Assembly: GCA_963707445.1 (NCBI GenBank)
Contig: CAVPPW010000002.1
Span: 62,001 to 126,000, forward strand
Source: JALORV01 sp963707445
Lineage (GTDB): Bacteria > Pseudomonadota > Gammaproteobacteria > Burkholderiales > Burkholderiaceae_F
Direction of reading: 5' to 3'
Length of the DNA: 64,000 nt
A program made the translations under genes and the position numbers. Below the pieces are notes generated by a model. The model was not told the DNA's origin. It saw nothing but the letters and a program-made list of their open reading frames with translations, and did no database searches. Numbering within the stretch: position 1 is the first letter of the stretch; each line of letters starts with the position of its first letter. Positions 29,639 through 38,833 of this stretch are shown here, piece after piece.

Positions 29639-30433
29639 TCACGGTTTCGAATCGGCCAACCCATTCCGCACATCGATCATGGCGTCCTTAGACACGATGA
29701 TCCAGCCATCGCCCGGGCGATCGAAGTCCACGATCAGCACGATGACCAATGAAAAGACGATGGCAACACCCGCCATCACCGGGCTTCGCTTTGTCCCCGA
29801 CACGCCGCAGTGGTAGCCCATGGCTCCCAGCGAGACGACAGCGATGAAATAGAGCACCGCCCATACCGCGTCGGGAATGCGACTCCGGCTGACGTCAAGG
29901 CGCTCTGCGTGGGATTTGACCAGGTCGTTCATGGCGCCGAGGAGCAGGCTGACGACCACCGGACCGGGATTTTTCTCCACGGCCGCCGCAGTCTGCGCCG
30001 ACAGTCGATTCAGCAACGCTGTGGACGAGGAAGTAGCGTGGGCCTTGGCCGACCCGTCCCACTGCAGGCGCTCATCGATGTATTGCCGGAGGGTTGTGCG
30101 GATTTCCGTGCGCTGGGGCTCCTCGATCAGGCCCGCCCGCGAGTACATCGTCCGGATCGCAGTGGCCTCGTCGAAGAGCGCGACTCTCCTCTTGTCGTAG
30201 TGCTCCCCGGCGTTGGCGAAGGTGAAGGCGAGCATGAGCGCGAGCAGGCCGAGCACGGTGCCCACCATTGCGCCGACCGGCGCCTCCTTCTCCCGCTCTT
30301 CTCGGCCACCGCCACGCTGGGACCTTGCCCAGCGGTAACCGCCCTCGACGGACAACAGGACGAGTAGCATCGTGCCGACAAAGATCACCCAGAACGGGGC
30401 GGAGGAGAATAGTGGCAGTAGCCAACCCTGCAT
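29639..30433 (-). CDS. DUF4239-like membrane protein
   Basis: The product is 264 residues from the ATG at 30433, which has a strong SD (GAAGGAGG, 6 nt). Two N-terminal helices (PFWVIFVGTMLLVLLSV, VGTVLGLLALMLAFTFANAG) flank a basic loop. A cytoplasmic helical region (RRVALFDEATAIRTMYSRAG) and two C-terminal helices follow (AVLYFIAVVSLGAMGYHC). The pattern fits the bestrophin-like DUF4239 family of bacterial membrane proteins. Function is not established. It is the first intact gene inside the candidate island, reading toward the intron. Confidence 0.7.
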   Translation of the reverse strand: MQGWLLPLFSSAPFWVIFVGTMLLVLLSVEGGYRWARSQRGGGREEREKEAPVGAMVGTVLGLLALMLAFTFANAGEHYDKRRVALFDEATAIRTMYSRAGLIEEPQRTEIRTTLRQYIDERLQWDGSAKAHATSSSTALLNRLSAQTAAAVEKNPGPVVVSLLLGAMNDLVKSHAERLDVSRSRIPDAVWAVLYFIAVVSLGAMGYHCGVSGTKRSPVMAGVAIVFSLVIVLIVDFDRPGDGWIIVSKDAMIDVRNGLADSKP

Positions 30434-31052
30434 AGCAGCCCTCCTTCTCATGATGCGCCCATCCCCGCGCGTCTCTACACGCCCGAGCGGAGCCAAGCAC
30501 ATCCGACCTTAGTTTACTTTCACCGTAGCGGATACATTGCGACGATCGAGAAGGCGTCGCGCGTGCTTCCTGAGTCGCACGGAACGATTCGGCGGGATCG
30601 GGAAAGCGCAGATAGCTGCCGCGATGGCGGCACTGCGTTGATCCGATGGGCCGGATCCGCGGCAGCTTCGCGGCGTTTCTCCCCAGCCCTGCGTACTTCA
30701 GCAATTGGCTGATTTTTGAGGGACTGGATTCTGTCCGCTCTTGGGCCATCTAGCTAGATGCTTTACGCGTCCGCTATCGGGCCGATGGCGGCCGCATTGC
30801 TCGACTCGTTCTCGCGAGATTGGCGGACAAATTGGCGGACAGGCCGCCATGGCTTACGCAATACCGCGCTGCTCGCTGGGTCCAGGACCCGTGCGCATTG
30901 CAGAAGCGATTGCAGCCCACATATAGATGTCGAGAGGTTGACGGGTTGCGGGGCGACCTACGCCATGAACGGTTTGGCCATCGGGAAGTAAGTGGCCCAC
31001 ACCGGGCGACGCCGGATCAACATCGTGGACCGGTATTTGCCGAGGAGCCCCC
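30434..31052. other. Gene-poor island stretch of 619 bp
   Basis: No convincing coding region was found. Open frames here have compositional bias only and lack a ribosome-binding site. The sequence TTGGCGGACAAATTGGCGGAC near 30820 contains a tandem copy of ATTGGCGGAC. The divergent promoters of the DUF4239-like gene and the 31053 gene should lie here. Confidence 0.5.
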
Positions 31053-31505
31053 ATGACGTTCCATGCAGTCGAGACCCGCTGCCTTTGGCTCGAATTCGCA
31101 GGAGGGGCCGCTGGCGACCACGGCATGTCAGACCCGTTCTCATTCATCCGCCTGGTCGACAGCCTGGTCGAAGGCGGCGAACAGCAGGAACTGATCGCCT
31201 CGCTGCGCGGCGGGCGCTGGGTTCTTGCGGCCGACGAATCTATCCACATCAACCGCATCAGCGGGCTCGGCGTGTTTTCGGTCCACATGGAGCAAATGGA
31301 CGGCAGCGATGCCTCTCTGGAATGCACGAAGATGCAAGTCGATGGGACGCTGTTGCTGGTGGACGGACGCCCCGTGGCTCACTTCGACGAGTCACGCAAT
31401 GCGTGGACGAGGATCGGTACTGACACGCGCCTGCATGGGATCCGGCTAGAACCGGACGGCGCGACCGGTCGTGACGAGGCGAGGCTTGTAGCCCCAGCAC
31501 CGTGA
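31053..31505 (+). CDS. Island hypothetical protein A
   Basis: The 150-residue protein follows a good SD (GAGGAG, 5 nt). The alternating strands (ECTKMQVDGTLLLVDGRPVA) and an acidic helix (FIRLVDSLVEGGEQQELIAS) suggest an alpha/beta fold. No signal peptide, membrane helix or known motif is seen. No family is recognised. It lies between the DUF4239-like gene and a second unknown gene on the same strand, both in the candidate island. Confidence 0.5.
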   Translation: MTFHAVETRCLWLEFAGGAAGDHGMSDPFSFIRLVDSLVEGGEQQELIASLRGGRWVLAADESIHINRISGLGVFSVHMEQMDGSDASLECTKMQVDGTLLLVDGRPVAHFDESRNAWTRIGTDTRLHGIRLEPDGATGRDEARLVAPAP

Positions 31506-31597
31506 CAAGTTCGTCCTTGCTATGCGCAGTGAGCGGTTTGACAAGAGTCGGAATAACGCATTACGGTCACTGCTCGAACCCCGTGCGCGAGTTGCTC

Positions 31598-31981
31598 ATG
31601 TCTGACAAGAAGCCGGCTTTCTCAGACCGTTCAAGACAGCGCCAATCGGCGCTTTCCAGGTGGGAGGACGAAGGCGGCGCGGGTCCCCGCCGATCGCGAA
31701 AAGTCCTGACATCAAACAAAAGCAAACCGCGGGTTCCCCAACTGGCAATGGCCGAGTTGGTGCAGCTTCGCATTCGCGTGATCGCGCTGGAGAACCTGGT
31801 GATCGGGTTGCTGGCAGAAGCGTCTGATAGGCAACTCGACCTTGCACGAGAAATGGCGACCTACATTTCTCCGCGGCCCAATTTCACGCGTCATCGTTCG
31901 ACGATTCATGCGGCAGCCCAGATGATCCATCTTGTAGAACGAGCCGCTCATTTCCGGAGCATGCTGTCGGACGAGAGTTGA
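31598..31981 (+). CDS. Island hypothetical protein B
   Basis: The product is 127 residues. The N-terminal 50 are basic and disordered (SDRSRQRQSALSRWEDEGG), followed by helix LAMAELVQLRIRVIALENLV and a second helix near the C-terminus (IHAAAQMIHLVERAAHFRSM). It could be a small helical adaptor. The ATG at 31598 is chosen because upstream in-frame sequence looks non-coding. It lies 93 bp after protein A on the same strand. Confidence 0.45.
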   Translation: MSDKKPAFSDRSRQRQSALSRWEDEGGAGPRRSRKVLTSNKSKPRVPQLAMAELVQLRIRVIALENLVIGLLAEASDRQLDLAREMATYISPRPNFTRHRSTIHAAAQMIHLVERAAHFRSMLSDES

Positions 31982-32308
31982 GCCAGTGTGTCGACTTTGC
32001 AGGAGCCTGTGGTCGACGTCGAGATACATGTAATGAGATGAAGCAGTCTTCCCGAAGGAACGATTGGCTCACAGAATGTCGGCAGACGTCGTGAAATCGG
32101 CAAATTCTCGGTCGCTAGCAACAGCCTGGCCGGGCAAACCGAGTCCGTCGTCCAATAGAGCTGACTGCAACGCTGCCGCAGTTCAGAGGCACGTTTGCTA
32201 TAGGCGAATTCCCTGCACAGACGTGTAGTCGGCTGGCCGCGACTCGCCGGTCGGCAATTTCGAAACCGGGCATTGAGTTCAGTAGCTGACGACTACTGCG
32301 CAAGCCCG
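31982..32308. other. Gene-free spacer of 327 bp
   Basis: No ORF with a ribosome-binding site, no hairpin with a T-tract and no repeat was recognised. It should contain the promoter of the SagB-like gene that follows. Confidence 0.4.
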
Positions 32309-34091
32309 ATGGACTCTGCGGCGAGGAGCATCTTGTCCGTGATCGAGGGAACTAAGCACTCTGCATCTGAGCCGGCGCACCATGCCCTGGACCTGGTCAT
32401 GCGCTACCACCAGGAGACGAAGCATCATTTTTCGCACTTCGCTCGCGCGCCGGGCTCACTGGACTGGGCGAATCAACCGGATCCGTTTCGACGCTACGAG
32501 GGAGCGCCGCTCTTTGCCTTGCCGCTGGCTGAAACCCGAAGACGCGCCGGCCTCGCCGCTGTACGAAGACCTGTATCGCCCTGGCGCCATCGCGAGCGTG
32601 TCGCTCAACGTTCGCAGCCTGTCGCGCCTGTTTGAATACTCGCTAGCCATTTCAGCCTGGAAGCAGGCCGGCGAAGTCCGCTGGGCGCTTCGAAGCAATC
32701 CGTCCAGCGGAAACCTGCACCCGACCGAAGCCTATTTGCTTATCGACGCCGTCGCCGGCCTTTCGCCGGGTCCGGGTCTTTATCACTACGCGGCCAAAGA
32801 GCATGCGTTGGAGCTCCGAGCACAGTGGTCGAAGGAAAGCTTCATGCGGCTGCTGCAACGGTTCCCGCCCGAGTCCTTTCTCATTGGCTTTGCCTCCGTT
32901 ATCTGGCGCGAGGCGTGGAAATACGGTGAGCGCGCCTTCCGCTATTGCCAGCACGACGTGGGGCACGCGATCGGCAGCGTGCGCATTGCGGCCCAAACGC
33001 TCGGCTGGCGCATGCTGCTGTTGGACGGTCTGGCCGATGACACTGTTGCGGCCTTGTTGGGCGTCGATCGAGCCGAGGACTTCGAGGGGGCAGAGCGAGA
33101 GCATCCTGATTGCATCGCCGTCCTGTGGCCTGACGATCAAGCTGCCAGTCGCGCGACCAGCACGACGAGTGGTGTACCCCTGTCCCTCGCCGCTGATGCT
33201 GTTTGCCATGTGACGACACACATCTGGCGCGGCACGGCAAACCGGCTGAGTCGAGACGAGCCGGTGCAATGGAAGATCCTTGATCAGGCGGTGATCGCCT
33301 CGTGGAAGTCGAACACGGAGCACAAGGTCGTCGAACTAAATCAAGCGTGGTCCTGCGCGGATCCGAGTCACCGTGCGCCCCGCCCTTACTCCGGTCAGAC
33401 AAGCGCTGCACAGGTGATCCGCCAGCGACGAAGCGCGCTCGCGTTCGATGGCACAACCTCGATCTCGGCCGGCAGCTTCTTCACCATGCTGATGCGCGTC
33501 ATGCCAAGAGTGGAGCGTGGCCTGAGCCGGCGCCCCATGCCGTGGGACGCTCTTCCATGGGAGCCTGCCGTTCACCTCGCTCTGTTCGTTCACCGGGTGG
33601 ACGGCCTGGAGCCGGGTCTTTACTTGCTGGCGCGCGATCCAGCGAAACTGGACTTGCTGCGGGCCGCGTCTCATCCACATTTCGATTGGACCTCACCAGC
33701 GTGCTGTCCCGACGACTTGCCTTTGTTCCTGCTTCAAGAGGGCGATGCGCGGGCCCTGGCTGCCCAGCTCAGCTGCGGTCAGGACATCGCCGGGGAGAGT
33801 GCCTTTTCCTTGGGGATGATCGCGGAATTCGAACCCAGCCTGCGCCAGTATGGCGCGTGGTTTTATCGCAGACTCTTCTGGGAGACGGGGCTGATCGGTC
33901 AGGTGCTATATCTGGAGGCCGAGGCGGCCGGAGTCCGCGCCACGGGCATCGGCTGCTTCTTCGACGACCCGGTGCACCAGGTCATGGGGTTCAATGACGC
34001 AAGCTTTCAGTCGCTATATCACTTCACCACCGGAGGCCCTGTCGACGACCCTCGCCTGACCACTTTGCCGCCCTATGGTCTTGATCACTAG
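32309..34091 (+). CDS. SagB/ThcOx-family dehydrogenase with two nitroreductase domains (frame broken)
   Basis: The protein is about 594 residues with two FMN-nitroreductase-like halves. Half one has LRSNPSSGNLHPTEAYLLID, RAFRYCQHDVGHAIGSVRIA and LGWRMLLLDGLADD. Half two has AQVIRQRRSALAFDGTTSIS, the LALFVHRVDGLEPGLYLLAR loop and GIGCFFDDPVHQVMGF near the end. Such proteins oxidise azolines or amines in peptide tailoring, or act in uncharacterised redox reactions. No YcaO or precursor gene adjoins. A break near 32525 separates the first ~70 residues. The start may be 32309 or 32396. Confidence 0.8.
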
Positions 34092-34264
34092 GCAGACCTT
34101 CTGTCAAGAAAACCAATCGTCGTTCAGCGAGGACAGCGCTTCGCCTGATGAGAGACTTTCGCAGCGGCTCCAAGGGCCGACTCTATTGCGACCGGCGGAC
34201 GCGCTCGCCGGTATCCGTGTGCCTCTTCGCCCTTGGCGCGTAGCCGGTTTTTTTGCGTGGCGTC

Positions 34265-34375
34265 GATGCCTTGTACTGGACATGACGATGCCGGGACTGA
34301 ACGGACTCGAGCTGCAGCGCCGGCTGGTAGAGGAAGGGCAGTCGCTGCCATCGTCTTTCTCACCGGCGGTGGCAA
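34265..34375 (+). pseudogene. Response-regulator receiver fragment
   Basis: A short stretch encodes LDMTMPGLNGLELQRRLVEE with the phosphoacceptor Asp, followed in a shifted frame by VFLTGGGN, the conserved Thr strand. The N-terminus and everything after the Thr loop are missing. It ends directly against the integrase remnant on the opposite strand, so both were truncated at this junction. Confidence 0.6.
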
Positions 34376-34389
34376 CAGCAAGCTGTGTC

Positions 34390-34589
34390 GGCCCGCCATG
34401 CTCGCGCACGCGCGCCGTGGCCAGGCGCGCAACCCATTCGCGGAGATAATGCAGGCGGGAGCTGTCGCGGCCCTTGTAGGCCGCAACGTAAAGGTCGGCC
34501 AATTGGGCGACCGTTAGGGTGTCACGGTTCGCTGCCGGCGGGAACGGCAGCACGCCCGCGGGGCGGCCTTGCTTCGTAGCATCTGTCAT
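34390..34589 (-). pseudogene. Integrase N-terminal remnant
   Basis: The start codon lies 57 bp from the tRNA-Thr 3' end. The first ~60 residues contain TLTVAQLADLYVAAYKGRDS and RLHYLREWVARLATARV, the pattern of a tyrosine recombinase arm/core-binding domain. Beyond that the frame runs into unrelated sequence, so the catalytic domain is absent. Placement next to the tRNA supports a lost site-specific integrase of the island. Confidence 0.5.
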
Positions 34590-34645
34590 GTGCGTCTCCG
34601 AATCAGTTGCAAATCCGGGACGGGAACAGCGCCACGCCTTAGGTC

Positions 34646-34721
<76 letters not shown>

Positions 34722-34789
34722 GTTGAAGCAGGCGCGCGATTATACGGGGCGCTGCAGGCGCCAGCAATCTCGCGCGGAATACTCGGGCG

Positions 34790-35686
34790 GTGAGCAACGC
34801 GCTGCTGCTGCTGCCGGATTTCGCGCTGATCTTCCTGGGCGCGGTGCTGGCGCGCCGCTTCGGGTTCGCGCGTCCATTCTGGGACGGTGCCGAGCGGCTC
34901 GTCTACTACGTGCTGTTCCCGCCGCTGCTGTTCACCTCGGTCGTCAACGCGAAGTTCACGGTCGCGAGCGAGGGCCGGATGCTCGCCGCCGCGGTCGGTG
35001 CATTCCTCGCGGCCGTGGCGCTGGGCTTTCTGGCGCGCTGGCTTTTCCGGCCGAAGCCCGAGTTCTTCGCGAGCTGCGTGCAGACCGCGTTTCGCTACAA
35101 CTCGTACGTCGGGCTGGCTCTGGCGCAATCGCTGGCCGGCGCGCGCGGGGTCGCGCTGATGGCGCTGATCATCGCGATCTGCGTGCCGCTCGCCAACACC
35201 TTCGCCGTGTTTGCGCTCGCACGCCACCGCCAGACCGGCGTGCTGCGCGAGATGGCGGTCAACCCGCTGATCCTCGCAACCGTCTCGGGCCTGCTCGCCA
35301 ACGTACTCGGCTTCGAGATGCCGACGCTGTTAGGGACGTTCCTGTCGCGCCTCGGCACGGCGAGCCTCGCGCTCGGGCTGCTGTGCATCGGCGCCGGACT
35401 GACGTTCGCGTCGGTGCACGAGGAGCGGCCGACAATGACCTACTTCATCGCGGTGAAGCTCGTCGCGACGCCGGCGATCGCGCTGGCGCTCGTGCACGCG
35501 CTCGGACTGGCGGGCGTGCCTGCGCTGATCGTCATGCTGTTCGCGGCGTTGCCGACGGCGTCGAGCGCCTACATCCTGGCCGCGCGCATGGGCGCGCGCG
35601 CCACTCCTGTCGCCTACGCAATCACGGTGCAGACGTTGCTCGCGATGGTGACGCTGCCAATCGCGATCAGCCTGGCACCGCAGTGA
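34790..35686 (+). CDS. AEC-family (auxin efflux carrier-like) transporter
   Basis: The product is 298 residues and ten predicted helices. It starts at GTG (34790). Family features are LVYYVLFPPLLFTSVVNAKF in the first repeat, RYNSYVGLALAQSLAG (crossover loop), and LFAALPTASSAYILAARMG in the second repeat. AEC carriers export or import organic anions such as malonate and malate. The substrate is not evident. The frame is intact. Its stop overlaps the 3' end of the convergent queG gene by 20 bp. It lies immediately outside the island, after tRNA-Thr. Confidence 0.9.
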   Translation: MSNALLLLPDFALIFLGAVLARRFGFARPFWDGAERLVYYVLFPPLLFTSVVNAKFTVASEGRMLAAAVGAFLAAVALGFLARWLFRPKPEFFASCVQTAFRYNSYVGLALAQSLAGARGVALMALIIAICVPLANTFAVFALARHRQTGVLREMAVNPLILATVSGLLANVLGFEMPTLLGTFLSRLGTASLALGLLCIGAGLTFASVHEERPTMTYFIAVKLVATPAIALALVHALGLAGVPALIVMLFAALPTASSAYILAARMGARATPVAYAITVQTLLAMVTLPIAISLAPQ

Positions 35687-36804
35687 CGGCAGCCGCTCCG
35701 AGGCGCGCCAATGCCCACTGCACATGCTCTCGCACCAGCTCGCTTGGATAGTCCAGCCGGCCGCACAGCGCAGCGGTGACTTCTGCCGTCGCCGGTCCGT
35801 TGCCCAGCGCAACCGCGATGTTGCGCAGCCAGCGTTCGTAGCCGATGCGGCGGATCGGCGAGCCGGCCAGGCGGGAGTCGAATTCCTCTTCGCTCCACGC
35901 GAAGAGTTGCAACAGGCCGGCCGCGTCCAGTCCGTTGCGCACCTCGAAGTCCGGCACGGACGCGGTGCGCGCGAACTTGTTCCACGGGCACACCAGCTGG
36001 CAATCGTCGCAGCCGTAAATGCGGTTGCCGAGCAGCGGTCGCAGCGCTTCCGGGATCGAGCCCGCATGCTCGATCGTCAGGTAGGAAATGCAGCGCCGCG
36101 CGTCGAGCTGGTAAGGGCGCGGTGATCGCTCCGGTCGGACACGCCTCGAGGCAACGACTGCAACTGCCGCAGCGCTCGGCCGTCGGAGGATCGACCGGCA
36201 GCGGCAGGTCGGTCAGGATCTCGCCGAGGAAGAACATCGAACCCGCGTCCTGCGACAGCAGCAGCGTGTGCTTGCCGCGCCAGCCGATGCCCGACTTGCT
36301 CGCGAGTTCGGTCTCGAACACCGGCGCAGAGTCGGTGGCTACGCGCCAGGCGAAGTCACCGACCGCGGACTCGATGCGCTCGGCCAGCGCCTGCAGGCGG
36401 GAGCGCAGCACCTTGTGATAGTCGCGACCGCGCGCATACAGCGACACGACTGCAGTATTGGGCTCGCGCAGTCGCTGCAGTTCGCGCTCGGCCCAGCCGG
36501 CGCCCTGCTGCGGCAGGTAGTCCATCCGCGCGGTGATCGCGCGTAGCGCGCCGGGCAAAAGGCGCTGGGGCTGCGCGCGCAGCAACGCGTGGCGCTCCAT
36601 GTACTGCATCGTGCCGTGGCGCCCTTCGGCGAGCCACGCGTGCAGGCGCTCGGCGGCCTTGTCGAGCTGCAGGTCGGCGATGCCGATCTGCGCGAAGCCG
36701 AGTTCCGATCCCCAGGCACGGATGCTTTCGACCAGCTGCGCACCGTCGAACGTTGTGCAATCTGACACAGGCTCGCGCGTATGCTCGCCGCGATCGGGGT
36801 TCAT
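35667..36804 (-). CDS. queG: Epoxyqueuosine reductase (frame broken)
   Basis: This cobalamin-dependent enzyme performs the last step of queuosine synthesis in tRNA. Seen are ELGFAQIGIADLQLDKAAE, RDYHKVLRSRLQAL, and the [4Fe-4S] motifs CGSCSRCLEACPTGAI and CDDCQLVCPWNKFAR, then HEAT-like repeats. One extra base in a GGG run near 36116 breaks the frame just after the first cluster motif. The start at 36804 lies 7 nt after TAGAAT (36817-36812), consistent with a leaderless mRNA. An alternative ATG is at 36813. It is divergent from tsaE. Confidence 0.93.
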
Positions 36805-36818
36805 GCGAGGCATTCTAG

Positions 36819-37394
36819 GTGTCGAACGATGTCGCTGCGCCGGTGATCGAGCGTCGCCTGCCCGCAACTGTGGACACCCAGCGTCTCGGCCGCGCCTTTG
36901 CACGCGCCTGCCGCACTCACGCGATGCGGATTCGCGCACACGGCCTGCATGTCAACGTCACTGGTGAACTCGGCGTTGGCAAGACGGCATTGGTGCGTGC
37001 GTGGCTGCGCGCGTTCGGCATCGTCGGCCCGATCAAGAGCCCGACTTTCGCAGTGCTCGAGCCCTATCAGGTCTCGCTGCCGAACCCCGCCGCCGGTCGC
37101 CCAGGGCTTGAAGCTCATGCTAGTTCGAGCTTAGACTTCTATCACTTTGATTTCTTTCGGTTTGCTGACCCCAGTGAATTTGGGGTCGGATTTCGTGACC
37201 AGTTCGGGCCCGGCAGCATCTGCGCCATCGAATGGCCCGAGAAGGCTGGCGATCGATTGCCGCAGGCAGACCTGACGATCGCCCTCGAGATCGACGGTGA
37301 CGGACGGCGCTCGCGGCTGAGCGCGACGAGCGACACAGGACAGGCATGCCTGACGAGCGCGATAACGGAGTTCGACGCGAACGCCGCCGGCTGA
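36819..37394 (+). CDS. tsaE: tRNA N6-threonylcarbamoyladenosine biosynthesis ATPase
   Basis: The 191-residue P-loop protein works with TsaB and TsaD to form t6A37 in tRNAs. The core has Walker A GELGVGKTALVRAWL, IKSPTFAVLEPY, and FYHFDFFRFADPSEF with IEWPEKAGDRLP, all diagnostic for TsaE. It starts with GTG at 36819, 15 bp from the queG start on the opposite strand. The queG-tsaE-amiC order is common in betaproteobacteria. The extra loop between Walker A and the YHFD motif is slightly longer than usual. The frame is intact. Confidence 0.95.
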   Translation: MSNDVAAPVIERRLPATVDTQRLGRAFARACRTHAMRIRAHGLHVNVTGELGVGKTALVRAWLRAFGIVGPIKSPTFAVLEPYQVSLPNPAAGRPGLEAHASSSLDFYHFDFFRFADPSEFGVGFRDQFGPGSICAIEWPEKAGDRLPQADLTIALEIDGDGRRSRLSATSDTGQACLTSAITEFDANAAG

Positions 37395-38653
37395 TACGGG
37401 CCGCCGGTGGTTCGCTCGTGCTCGCGCTCGCGCCGTTGCATATCGCTCGTGGCGCCAACCTGCTCGGCGTGCGCGTCTGGCCGGCGCGCGACTACACGCG
37501 CGTGACGCTCGAACATGACGAGCCGCTGAAGTTCACGCAGTTCATGATCCGCGAGACGCCGCCGCTGCGCCTCGTGGTCGACGTCGAAGGCATCGAGCTC
37601 ACGCCGGGCTTCCGCGATCTGGTTGCCAAGGTTGAGCCGAACGATCCGTACATCGGGCTCATTCGCGTCGGCCAGAACCGGCCGAAGGTCGTGCGGCTGG
37701 TCATCGAACTGAAGGAGGACATCAAGCCGCAGGTGTTCGCGCTCGAACCGGTCGGGCCGTACCAGCACCGGCTGCTGCTTGACCTCTATCCGGTCAATCC
37801 GCCCGATCCGCTGATGGCGTTGCTGCGCGAGCAATCGACACCGCGAGATTCGGACTTTGGCAGCGTGCCGCCGGTCGCAAGTGACCGAACGACTGCGCAG
37901 GCAACCACGCGGCCGACCCGGCGCAACAGCGACAACGACGTGCAGCGGATCGTTACGGTCGCGATCGATCCCGGACACGGTGGCGAAGATCCCGGCGCTG
38001 TCGGCCGCGCCGGCACCTACGAGAAGAACGTCACGCTGTCGATCGCGCGCCGGCTGCGCGAGCTGATCGTCGCCGATTCCAGCATGCGCGTCGCGCTGAC
38101 GCGCGACGGCGACTACTTCGTGCCGTTGCGCACGCGCGTCGCGAAGGCGCGTGCCGTGCAGGCCGATCTGCTGGTCTCGGTGCACGCGGATGCGTGGATC
38201 AAGCCCGATGCGCGCGGCTCATCGGTGTTCGCGCTGTCGGAAAACGGCGCATCGAGCAGTGCCGCCGCCTGGATGGCTCGGCGCGAGAACGACGCCGACC
38301 TCGTCGGTGGCATCAACCTGGGTTCGCATGACCGAGAGCTGGCGCGCGTTCTGCTGGATCTGTCGACCACCGCACAGATCAACGACAGCCTGAAGCTCGG
38401 CAGCTCGGTGCTGCGCGAGCTGGAACGGATAAACCGGCTGCACAAACCGCGGGTCGAGCAGGCGGGCTTCGCGGTGCTGAAGGCGCCGGATATCCCGTCG
38501 ATCCTGGTCGAGACCGCCTTCATCAGCAATCCCGAGGAGGAAGCGCGCCTGCGCGACGACGCTTACCAGGAGCAAATGGCGCGCGCGATCCTGATCGGCA
38601 TCAAGCGCTATTTCGCGAAGAATCCTCCGCTCGCCCGCAATCCGCTGACGTAG
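37346..38653 (+). CDS. amiC: N-acetylmuramoyl-L-alanine amidase with AMIN domain
   Basis: The 435-residue periplasmic hydrolase cleaves septal peptidoglycan during daughter-cell separation. The N-terminus RRERRRLIRAAGGSLVLALA has a twin-arginine-like signal. An AMIN domain (RLVVDVEGIELTPGFRDLV) targets it to the septum. The Amidase_3 domain has Zn ligands in DPGHGGEDPGA, YEKNVTLSIARRL, VSVHADAW and VETAFISN. It overlaps the end of tsaE by 49 bp. The frame is intact. Activation by EnvC/NlpD-type factors is expected from the family. Confidence 0.93.
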   Translation: MPDERDNGVRRERRRLIRAAGGSLVLALAPLHIARGANLLGVRVWPARDYTRVTLEHDEPLKFTQFMIRETPPLRLVVDVEGIELTPGFRDLVAKVEPNDPYIGLIRVGQNRPKVVRLVIELKEDIKPQVFALEPVGPYQHRLLLDLYPVNPPDPLMALLREQSTPRDSDFGSVPPVASDRTTAQATTRPTRRNSDNDVQRIVTVAIDPGHGGEDPGAVGRAGTYEKNVTLSIARRLRELIVADSSMRVALTRDGDYFVPLRTRVAKARAVQADLLVSVHADAWIKPDARGSSVFALSENGASSSAAAWMARRENDADLVGGINLGSHDRELARVLLDLSTTAQINDSLKLGSSVLRELERINRLHKPRVEQAGFAVLKAPDIPSILVETAFISNPEEEARLRDDAYQEQMARAILIGIKRYFAKNPPLARNPLT

Positions 38654-38833
38654 GTCGGCCAGGCGGCGCGCAGCCGCCATGAGTCTCGCGTACCCGCCTT
38701 GTATTGCGCGTCACGGAGATGTCATCGAGCGGACCGAGCGCACCCGCGCGCCGCCGACAGCAAGGCGCATACCTGCGATTTTGCATAGTTCGCTGCGGTT
38801 GGCTTCGTTGCGATCGCTTGGTAAGGTGCGCCG

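Noticed and set aside
30072..30749. Minus-strand frame extending upstream of the DUF4239-like gene
   Set aside because: It shares sequence with the DUF4239-like gene in another frame and its upstream part has no SD or family match.
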